Below are positions 1-5,423 of a stretch of 6,205 bases of DNA, one piece after another. How positions within the stretch are numbered: the stretch's first letter is position 1; the number at the start of each line of letters is the position of its first letter. A model generated the notes under the pieces. The model worked only from the letters and a program-made list of their open reading frames with translations, was not told where the DNA came from and made no database searches. Where the stretch lies: positions 1-6,205 of the forward strand of contig SLRI01000119.1 in the NCBI GenBank assembly GCA_007131045.1, written 5' to 3'. Source of the DNA: Rhodospirillales bacterium. Lineage in GTDB: Bacteria > Pseudomonadota > Alphaproteobacteria > Geminicoccales > Geminicoccaceae. The position numbers were made by a program, and so were the translations under genes.

Positions 1-26
1 CGAATTCGGCCGATGGCGGGTTGCAT
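1..26 (-). CDS. sdhD: Probable SdhD, succinate dehydrogenase membrane anchor (N-terminal fragment)
   Basis: Only the first eight codons are inside the window (MQPAIGRI, then an incomplete codon starting CG); the gene continues beyond position 1. The call rests on three things. It lies directly downstream of sdhC on the same strand, with 17 bases between the sdhC stop and this ATG. There is a good Shine-Dalgarno sequence (AAGGGA, 7 bases before the ATG). The visible residues fit the short Gly-Arg-hydrophobic-Arg lead-in often seen at the start of alphaproteobacterial SdhD. SdhD pairs with SdhC to bind heme b and ubiquinone and to anchor SdhA and SdhB to the inner membrane. The fragment is too short to prove the family; sdhCDAB order is the main argument. 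Confidence 0.6.
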
Positions 27-43
27 GATGATGTCCCTTGCGG

Positions 44-445
44 TCAGGCGACGAGGAAAACGACGAGCCAGAAGCCCACGGTCAGGACGCCGGTGGCGGC
101 GAACGTCCAGATGCCGCTCTGGCGCGCCGTCTCCTTGTCGAGGCCGTAGCCGGCATCCCAGACGAGGTGTCGGACGCCGTTCGCCGTATGATAGAAAAGG
201 GCCGCGGTGAAGCCGAAGAGCACCAGCCAGCCGAAGACGTTGTGCATGACGCCCTGCACCGTGGCGAAGCTCTCCGGGCCGCGGGCCAGCGCGGTCAGCC
301 ACCAGGTGAAGAGCAAGAGGCCCAAGGCGAGGGCGGAGCCTGTGATCCGGTGCAGGATCGAGGTCGCCATCGTCAGGTACCAGCTGTACACCTGCAGATG
401 CGGTGAGACGGGGCGGGCCCCGGTCTTGCTCGTTGCGCGTGCCAT
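44..445 (-). CDS. sdhC: Succinate dehydrogenase cytochrome b556 subunit SdhC
   Basis: This 133-residue integral inner-membrane protein is one of the two anchors of complex II, which passes electrons from succinate oxidation to ubiquinone. Family motifs are clear: RPVSPHLQVY at residues 11-20, SILHRITG at 29-36 (the Ser/Arg region that in E. coli SdhC lines the quinone site), and HTANGVRHLVWD at 86-97. H86 aligns with the heme-ligand histidine of E. coli SdhC (His84). Three hydrophobic helices lie at about 30-51, 65-88 and 112-132. I chose the ATG at 445 because GGAG sits 5 bases upstream and the SdhC-like sequence begins just after it. A GTG at 481 would add 12 residues with no family resemblance. 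Length is normal. It is the first gene of an operon continuing into sdhD, driven by the promoter at 518-545. Confidence 0.96.
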   Translation of the reverse strand: MARATSKTGARPVSPHLQVYSWYLTMATSILHRITGSALALGLLLFTWWLTALARGPESFATVQGVMHNVFGWLVLFGFTAALFYHTANGVRHLVWDAGYGLDKETARQSGIWTFAATGVLTVGFWLVVFLVA

Positions 446-463
446 GCTTGCTCCGCCTGCCGA

Positions 464-478
464 CCCGACGCGTTCGGG
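464..478 (-). other. Short inverted repeat in the sdhC leader
   Basis: On the minus strand CCCGA is followed by a 5-base loop (ACGCG) and then TCGGG. It lies 18 bases upstream of the sdhC ATG and close to the ribosome binding site (451-458), inside the transcript predicted from the upstream promoter. A 5-base-pair GC stem could form in the mRNA. Such stems arise easily by chance in GC-rich DNA, so a role in controlling sdhC translation is speculation. Confidence 0.25.
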
Positions 479-517
479 CACGGGTGTCGTTGTTGCAATG
501 CGATATTTTCGAAGGGG

Positions 518-545
518 ATAGTAGATGCGGGCGTCGACCTGTCAA
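518..545 (-). promoter_or_regulatory. Predicted sigma70-type promoter of the sdh operon
   Basis: Read on the minus strand, TTGACA (545-540, a perfect -35 consensus) is followed by a 16-base spacer and TACTAT (523-518, matching four of six bases of TATAAT). It sits in the 178-base divergent gap between sdhC and the small gene at 624. It would start transcription near 511, giving a leader of roughly 65 bases before the sdhC ATG. A perfect -35 in otherwise GC-rich DNA, correctly placed and oriented, makes this a good candidate. No convincing operator (FNR, Irr or Fur type) was recognised around it. Confidence 0.6.
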
Positions 546-623
546 CGCGACAGAACATGCCAGCCGGTGGCGAGCGCGCCGCGGCTCTGCTAGGCTCCAG
601 CCAGGCAACCAGGACGAGGCGTC

Positions 624-1061
624 ATGACCACATTCCGCAAAGTCGCCGAGGGTTTCTACGTGGCACCGCAGCTCGAGCCCGACGATTTCGCCGAGGCGGC
701 GGCCATGGGTATCAAGACGGTGATCAACAACCGCCCGGACGGCGAGGCGCCCGATCAGTTGAGTGACGCCGAGGCCAGTGCCGCGGCCGAAGCGCACGGC
801 CTAGCCTATGTCCACGTGCCGGTCGTCTCGGGCGGCATCTTCCCCGATCACATCGCCGAGATGAAGACCGCGATCGAGGCGCACGAAGGCCCCTACGTCG
901 CCTATTGCCGCTCCGGCACCCGGTCCTGCCATCTCTGGGCGCTGGTCAGCGCGGTCAGGGAGGATCCGGACAGCTTGATCGAGGCTGCGGCGCGCGCCGG
1001 CTACGATCTCTTCGCGATGCGGCCGTTCCTCAAGGAGATCCACGGCCGCAGCGGCCGCTAG
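624..1061 (+). CDS. TIGR01244/DUF442 family protein: phosphatase-like fold with rhodanese-type active-site loop
   Basis: This 145-residue protein, predicted soluble and cytoplasmic, resembles the DUF442 (beta-lactamase-hydrolase-like, phosphatase-like) family, also annotated as TIGR01244 sulfur transferases. Family hallmarks are VINNRPDGE at residues 33-41 and the loop YCRSGTRS at 94-101, with C95 as the expected nucleophile and R100 closing the loop. The CxxGxR spacing is that of a rhodanese persulfide loop, not the longer CX5R loop of classical tyrosine phosphatases, which favours sulfur transfer. In other bacteria related domains occur with sulfide-detoxifying persulfide dioxygenases; no such partner is present here. 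No signal peptide or membrane segment is seen. The ATG has GAGG four bases upstream. It is transcribed alone, divergent from sdhC and convergent with gspO, whose 3' end it overlaps by 4 bases. The true substrate is unknown. Confidence 0.88.
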   Translation: MTTFRKVAEGFYVAPQLEPDDFAEAAAMGIKTVINNRPDGEAPDQLSDAEASAAAEAHGLAYVHVPVVSGGIFPDHIAEMKTAIEAHEGPYVAYCRSGTRSCHLWALVSAVREDPDSLIEAAARAGYDLFAMRPFLKEIHGRSGR

Positions 1062-1807
1062 CCCGCCCCGACGAAGAGCTGCCAGCAGAACAGTACGAAG
1101 CCGGCGAGAGCCAGCCAGGGGCCGAAAGCTAGGGCGTCGTCGGCGCGGTGCCGTCCGCTGGCGAGCGCGAAGCCGAGGGCCAAGATGGCGGCTGTCAGGA
1201 TCGCCGGTGCCAGGCCGCCGAGCCCGAGCCAGGCGCCGAGCGCGGCCAGGAGCTTGGCGTCGCCGTGCCCGAGCCCGTCCCGACCGCGCCAGGCGCGGTA
1301 GAGCCGCGCCACGGCGACGAACAAGAGAAACCCGAAGAGCGCCCCGAGGGCAGACGCCAGCGGATCGACCAGGCCGGGCACCGGTGCCGCGACCGCGACG
1401 ACGACGCCGAGGCCGGTCAGCGGCAGGGTCAGGACGTCGGGCAGCCGGCCGTGCTCGGCATCGATGAGCGCCAGGAGCAGCAGCCACCAGCCGAGAAGTG
1501 TCGCCAGTGCCGCGCTCGCCGGGTCGAGCGTCGCGAAGGCGAGGACCGCCACGCCGCCACCGGCGAGTTCGGCCACGAGCGGCAGCCAGCCGATCGATGC
1601 GCCGCAGTGCCGACAGCGGCCGCGCTGCCGCAGCCACGACCAGACGGGCACGAGCTCGCCCGGCCCGAGGGTTCGGCCGCAAGACGCGCAGGCCGAGCGG
1701 CCGACGAGGAAGCTCTGGTCCAAGTCGGGCCAGCGGGCAGCCGCGGCACCCAGCATCGAGCCCGAGGCGAGCCCGACGAGCCCGGCCATGAGCGCCGCCG
1801 CCGGCAC
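1058..1807 (-). CDS. gspO: Prepilin peptidase / N-methyltransferase GspO (PilD family, A24)
   Basis: This polytopic inner-membrane aspartic protease (249 residues) cleaves the leader of type IV-like prepilins and usually N-methylates the new N-terminus. In type II secretion its substrates are the pseudopilins GspG-GspK. Visible motifs are the cytoplasmic zinc-type cysteine pairs CASC (40-43) and CRHC (65-68), and the two catalytic aspartate sites, LIDAEHGRLPD with D116 and GHGDAKL with D183. Several hydrophobic helices follow. The N-terminal segment GSMLGAAAARWP (16-27) matches the usual GSFLNVV..RLP only loosely, lacking its Asn. The start is uncertain: GTG at 1807 gives a full first helix, while an ATG at 1789 would shorten it by six residues; neither has a strong Shine-Dalgarno. 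The gene follows gspD after 24 bases in the same frame and is probably translated by coupling. No pilin substrate gene is in the window. Confidence 0.93.
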   Translation of the reverse strand: MPAAALMAGLVGLASGSMLGAAAARWPDLDQSFLVGRSACASCGRTLGPGELVPVWSWLRQRGRCRHCGASIGWLPLVAELAGGGVAVLAFATLDPASAALATLLGWWLLLLALIDAEHGRLPDVLTLPLTGLGVVVAVAAPVPGLVDPLASALGALFGFLLFVAVARLYRAWRGRDGLGHGDAKLLAALGAWLGLGGLAPAILTAAILALGFALASGRHRADDALAFGPWLALAGFVLFCWQLFVGAG

Positions 1808-1831
1808 GTCCGCTCGGGCCGCAGGTGTCGG

Positions 1832-4195
1832 CTAGGACGGGCTGTCGGTGCCGGCCGGCGCGGCCTCGGGCGGCGGCGCCGCCGGAACCACGGCCGTGGC
1901 GGGAACGAAGCGGATGCCGCCGAGGCCGGATGCCTCTTCCGTCGGCGCATCCGCCGGCGCCGGTGCATCGCTGCTGCTCGGCGCGAGCGGGCGGGGGGCT
2001 GCGGGGGGTGGTGGCGGCGGCGCCTCGCGCGTCGGCCCCGGCGCCTCGTGCGGCATCGGCATCGGCATCGGCGCCAGCTGCTCGGCCGAGGGCTGGGCGG
2101 CGCGCATCCGCGAGCGCAGCTCCTCGCTGATGTCGCGGGCGTCCTCGGCGTTGCGGATGACCCGCGGCGTGATGAAGACGATGAGCTCGGTACGCTGATT
2201 CTGGTTGTTGACGCTGCGGAACAGGTTGCCGAGCACCGGGATGTCGCCCAGGAGCGGCACTTTGTCCTCGGCCTGGGTCGAACCGTTCTGCATCAGCCCG
2301 CCCAGCACCACCGTCTGGCCGCTGGTGACGTTGACCTTCGACGCGATCCGCCGCTGCGCGATGATCGGGTTCTCGTCGCGCCGGTCGGTGGCCTCGACCC
2401 GGCTGACCTCCTGCGAAATTTCCAGTGTCACCACGTTGTTGGTGTTGATCCGCGGCCGGACCTCGAGGATCACCCCCGTCTCGCGGTATTCGATATTGGC
2501 GACGATGGGCGCGCTCGGGTCGTCGATCGACTGCGCCGTTCGGGTGATCAGCGGTACTTCGTCGCCGACGGTCAGGATCGCCTCGCTGTTGTCCTGGACG
2601 ACCAGCGACGGCGAGGAGAGGACCTGCACGTCGGTCACCCGGGCCAAGGCATCGATGGTGATGTTCGAGTTGCCGGGGGTGAAGATGAAATTGAACCCGG
2701 GCAATCGCGCCAGCGGCTCGAGGACGTTGCTGTTGCCCGTCACCCCGCTGGGCGCGGAGGTGTTGAAGCCGCCGCTGAAGCTGCCGGAGGAGAAGAAGTA
2801 CTGCACGCCGTAGCGGAGCTGATCGTTGAGCACGACCTCGGCGATGGTCGCCTCGATCAGCACCTGCAAGGGTGCCCTGTCGAGCCGGCGGATCGTCTGC
2901 TCGATCAGCTGGTAGGCCTGGGGCGTCGCCCGGATGACCAGCGTGTTGGCCGCCTCGTCGGCCACCACCTTGACGTTGGCGAGCAAATTGTCGCCGCCGC
3001 CCGCAGCCGGGCCGATGCCCGGCGTGCCGAGCGGGCCTGGTGTGAATCCGCCGAAGTCGTCGACGACGGGAGCACCCTCGCCGGCATCGAAGCCGACGGG
3101 TGCCGTAGCCGGCTGGACCGCGTCGCCGAAGCTCTCGTTCAAGAGCAGGGCGAGTTCCGGGGCGGCGGTGTGCTGCAGCTGATAGACGAAGAACTGCACC
3201 GATGATCCGCTGCCGCGGTCGAGCCGCTGCACCCAGCGCTCGATCTCGACCAGCTGGTCCGGTTGGCTGGCGATGGCGAGCACGGCGTTGAGCCTGGACA
3301 TCGGCAGGAAGCGCACCCCGCGCACTTCCTGATCGAAGCCGCCGAGCGGTGCGTAGAGGCCCTCGAGCTCGGGAATGACCGATTCCGGGGTCGCCGTCTG
3401 CAACGGGAAGATGCCGACCGAACGGCCGGCCATCCAATCGACGTCGATCTCGCCGAGGGTGCGCACCACGTTCTGCCGCTCGACCGCATTGCCGACGAAG
3501 AGCAGGAGATTGCGCGTCTCGTCGACCCTGATCTGTTCGGGCATCGAGACCAGCGGCTGGATGAACTGCGAGGCGGCGTTGGCGCTGACGTAGCGCAGCG
3601 GCACGATGGTGACGCCGGTGCCGACGATGGTCGCCGGCGGGGCGTCCCCGCCCAAGGGCGTGATCTGGGCGGCACCGACCGTGGGCGAGCCGGCGAGCAC
3701 CGCAAAAGAGCCGCCGAGATCGACCAGCGTCGCGTTGTGCATCTGCAGGATGGTCTCGAGCACGGCCAGCATGTCGGCCCGCGCCAAGGGGGCCGTCGAA
3801 GAGAGGATGACGGTGCCGTCGACGGACGGATCGATGGTGTAGTTGGCCCCCATGACCTCGCCGAGGATGGCGTCCACCACCTGGCGCAGGCTGGCGCCGT
3901 CGAAATTGAGCCGCACGCCCTCCGACGGGTCGGCCGCAGCCTCCGGGCTGGTCCGGGCGATCGGGTCGGTGCCGAAGAAGAGCTGGGCCTGCGGTCGCGC
4001 CGGGGTGCCGGGTTGCGGCGCCATCGTCGAGGGCTCGCCGAGCCGTGCTGCGGCTTCGCTCGGGGTGCTGAAATCCACGCCTTGCAGATGCGCGCTGACG
4101 GCACCCTGCTCGACCGGCGGCTCGCAAGCCGAAAGGACGATTGCGAGCAAGGCACCGAGCGCCTTGAGCCGGCCGGACAACGCCAAGTTGAGCAT
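1832..4195 (-). CDS. gspD: Type II secretion system secretin GspD, predicted lipoprotein
   Basis: This 787-residue protein should form the multimeric outer-membrane channel of the type II secretion system. It starts with a lipoprotein signal peptide: a hydrophobic stretch ending in lipobox LSAC with C24, then Glu at +2. A Pro/Ala-rich spacer (about 25-92) precedes N0 (about 93-168). N1 (194-255), N2 (257-328) and N3 (332-440) carry the repeated Asn-containing core motifs DETRNLLLF (225), SRLNAVLAI (300) and DEAANTLVI (413). N3 has the GspD-type Gly-rich insertion (360-405). The secretin domain (443-680) includes VLSSPSLVVQDN, VTSGQTVVLGGLM and the signature VPLLGDIPVLGNLFRS (646-661). Beyond 700 lies a Pro/Ala-rich tail with PMPMPMP and six prolines in a row. 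The ATG has AAGGTGA overlapping the ideal Shine-Dalgarno position. It is the first gene of a unit with gspO. PilQ or CpaC are less likely because of the N0-N3 layout and N3 insertion. Confidence 0.95.
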   Translation of the reverse strand: MLNLALSGRLKALGALLAIVLSACEPPVEQGAVSAHLQGVDFSTPSEAAARLGEPSTMAPQPGTPARPQAQLFFGTDPIARTSPEAAADPSEGVRLNFDGASLRQVVDAILGEVMGANYTIDPSVDGTVILSSTAPLARADMLAVLETILQMHNATLVDLGGSFAVLAGSPTVGAAQITPLGGDAPPATIVGTGVTIVPLRYVSANAASQFIQPLVSMPEQIRVDETRNLLLFVGNAVERQNVVRTLGEIDVDWMAGRSVGIFPLQTATPESVIPELEGLYAPLGGFDQEVRGVRFLPMSRLNAVLAIASQPDQLVEIERWVQRLDRGSGSSVQFFVYQLQHTAAPELALLLNESFGDAVQPATAPVGFDAGEGAPVVDDFGGFTPGPLGTPGIGPAAGGGDNLLANVKVVADEAANTLVIRATPQAYQLIEQTIRRLDRAPLQVLIEATIAEVVLNDQLRYGVQYFFSSGSFSGGFNTSAPSGVTGNSNVLEPLARLPGFNFIFTPGNSNITIDALARVTDVQVLSSPSLVVQDNSEAILTVGDEVPLITRTAQSIDDPSAPIVANIEYRETGVILEVRPRINTNNVVTLEISQEVSRVEATDRRDENPIIAQRRIASKVNVTSGQTVVLGGLMQNGSTQAEDKVPLLGDIPVLGNLFRSVNNQNQRTELIVFITPRVIRNAEDARDISEELRSRMRAAQPSAEQLAPMPMPMPHEAPGPTREAPPPPPPAAPRPLAPSSSDAPAPADAPTEEASGLGGIRFVPATAVVPAAPPPEAAPAGTDSPS
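2052..2072 (-). repeat. Hexanucleotide tandem repeat inside gspD (Pro-Met repeat)
   Basis: GGCATC on the plus strand is repeated three times, followed by a partial fourth copy (GGC). On the coding strand it encodes alternating proline and methionine (PMPMPMP, residues 709-715) in the low-complexity tail of GspD. The unit is six bases, so copy-number change would alter tail length without shifting the frame. Confidence 0.8.
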
Positions 4196-4457
4196 GTCAC
4201 CTTCTTCGTTTCTTGTGGCGCGAGAGCGCGACGATGCAACTGCCGCGTTCCTACATGTGGGTTGGCGTCTCTACAACCTCGGCGTGCCGAATCCGCGTTA
4301 TTGGAAATTACGGCAGAAATTTTCGCTTTTTAGTTGATAACTCGGTCTAGCCCGTTGGATCGATGCCGGCGCGCGCCGGTTGCGTGAGAAGGTCGCCGGC
4401 GGCCGCTGCGCCGGGCGCACTTTACAGCGGTGACCGTTGCGTGGAACAAGGCGGCCC
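4196..4457. other. Divergent gspD/ribF intergenic region with AT-rich core
   Basis: This 262-base gap separates two outward-reading genes, so it should hold the promoters of gspD (minus) and ribF (plus). The gspD ribosome binding site (AAGGTGA, about 4197-4203) is at one end and the ribF one (AAGG, 4448-4451) at the other. A markedly AT-rich stretch at about 4297-4345 contrasts with the GC-rich surroundings and is the likely place for promoter elements. I could not pick a -35/-10 pair with good matches and spacing in either direction. No structural RNA or riboswitch was recognised upstream of ribF; the conserved FMN-riboswitch core was not seen. Confidence 0.55.
4366..4379. repeat. 14-base perfect GC palindrome upstream of ribF
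   Basis: CCGGCGCGCGCCGG is its own reverse complement and lies about 80 bases before the ribF ATG, next to the AT-rich core of the intergenic region. It could form a stem in the ribF leader or be a dimeric binding site, but alternating C/G palindromes are common by chance in such GC-rich DNA. It is not followed by a T-run, so it is not a standard terminator. Confidence 0.3.
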
Positions 4458-5405
4458 ATGAGGGTGCATCGGGATTTGCTCAGTCTCCCGCCCGAGGCCA
4501 GGGGATGCGCGGTCGCGATCGGCAATTTCGACGGCGTGCATCGTGGCCACCGGGCAGTGGTGGAAGCAGCGCGCGGGCTCGCCGCCGGCGGGCGACGTTC
4601 GGCCGTGCTCACCTTCGAGCCGCACCCGAAGGAAGTCGTCACCCCGGCGACCGCACCCAAGCGGCTGACCCCGATGCGCCGGAAGATCGAGCTCTTGCGC
4701 GAACTCGGCTGCGCCCATCTCTTTCTGTTGCGCTTCGATCGCCGGCTGATGGCGATGCGGGCCGAGGCCTTCATCGACGAGATCCTGGTGGCACAGCTCG
4801 GCATCACCGCGCTCACCGCGGGCGAGAGCTTCCGCTTCGGCCACAAGCGCCAGGGCGACGCGGCCCTTCTCGCTGCCGCCGCCGATCGCCACGGCTTCAC
4901 CTTCGCCGCGGTTCCAGCACTGCTCGACGGCGGTGCGGCCTGCTCGTCGACCCGCATCCGCGATGCCCTCGATCAGGGCGATATCCGGACGGCGAACCGG
5001 CTGCTCGGCTACCCGTTCGTCTATTCCGGCTTCGTCCATGGTGGTGACCAGCGCGGGCGCAGCATCGGCTTTCCCACGGCCAATCTGGTGCCCGACACCG
5101 ACCGTCACGCGCTGCCGGCCATCGGGGTCTACGCGGTGCGCGCCGGGCTTCGGACGGGTGACGGGGTCAGCTGGCACCCGGCTGTTGCGAATCTCGGCCG
5201 CCGCCCCACATTCGGGGGCGTTCGCGTGCTCCTCGAGGTGCATCTTTTCGACGTCCAGCTCGACCTCTACGGCCAGCGGCTCGACATCGCTTTTCTCGAG
5301 CGGTTGCGCGGCGAGACGACCTTTTCCGGCATCGACAGCCTCCAGGCCCAGATCGCCCGCGACTGCCAGGCGGCCCGCCGTGTGCACGGCCTCGTTCTTT
5401 CCTGA
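4458..5405 (+). CDS. ribF: Bifunctional riboflavin kinase / FAD synthetase RibF
   Basis: This 315-residue cytoplasmic enzyme phosphorylates riboflavin to FMN and adenylylates FMN to FAD, both with ATP. The N-terminal FMN adenylyltransferase domain shows the nucleotidyltransferase motif GNFDGVHRGH (22-31), FEPHP (53-57), GESFRFGHKRQGD (122-134) and SSTRIRDAL (163-171). The C-terminal riboflavin kinase domain shows GRSIGFPTANL (200-210), GVY (223-225), NLGRRPTFGG (245-254) and LLEVHLFD (258-265), with E260 at the expected catalytic glutamate. Both domains are complete and the length is normal. I chose the ATG at 4458 because AAGG lies 6 bases upstream; a TTG at 4437 would add seven residues without support. 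In the second motif the usual Asp before FRFG is Ser. ileS follows after 18 bases, the ribF-ileS order also found in E. coli, so the two are probably cotranscribed. Confidence 0.97.
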   Translation: MRVHRDLLSLPPEARGCAVAIGNFDGVHRGHRAVVEAARGLAAGGRRSAVLTFEPHPKEVVTPATAPKRLTPMRRKIELLRELGCAHLFLLRFDRRLMAMRAEAFIDEILVAQLGITALTAGESFRFGHKRQGDAALLAAAADRHGFTFAAVPALLDGGAACSSTRIRDALDQGDIRTANRLLGYPFVYSGFVHGGDQRGRSIGFPTANLVPDTDRHALPAIGVYAVRAGLRTGDGVSWHPAVANLGRRPTFGGVRVLLEVHLFDVQLDLYGQRLDIAFLERLRGETTFSGIDSLQAQIARDCQAARRVHGLVLS

Positions 5406-5423
5406 CCACCGGACAGCCACTTC

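Noticed and set aside
2..7. EcoRI site GAATTC near the window start
   Set aside because: It could suggest a cloning junction, but the sdhD frame reads straight through it and one site is not evidence of an artefact.
446..481. Upstream GTG start for sdhC
   Set aside because: The added 12 residues do not resemble SdhC, and the ATG at 445 has a well-placed GGAG.
493..522. Plus-strand TTGCAA, 18 bases, GATAGT as a promoter for the small gene at 624
   Set aside because: Both hexamers match only four of six bases and the leader would be about 95 bases; too weak to list, although some promoter must lie in this gap.
1148..3205. 685-codon plus-strand open frame antisense to gspO and gspD
   Set aside because: Low-complexity Arg/Gly/Asp-rich translation without motifs; a GC-driven shadow of the minus-strand genes.
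801..4127. Very long minus-strand open frame (1108 codons) overlapping the small gene, gspO and gspD
   Set aside because: It is out of frame with gspD and gspO, which have full family motifs. Its translation is Arg/Ala/Gly/Pro-rich with no recognisable domain, as expected of an alternate frame in GC-rich DNA.
4234..4350. Possible 38-codon plus-strand gene in the gspD/ribF gap
   Set aside because: No Shine-Dalgarno before the ATG, no family resemblance, and base use of intergenic type rather than the strong third-position GC of the real genes.
4437..4457. Upstream TTG start for ribF
   Set aside because: It lacks a good ribosome binding site and the ATG at 4458 has AAGG at the right distance.
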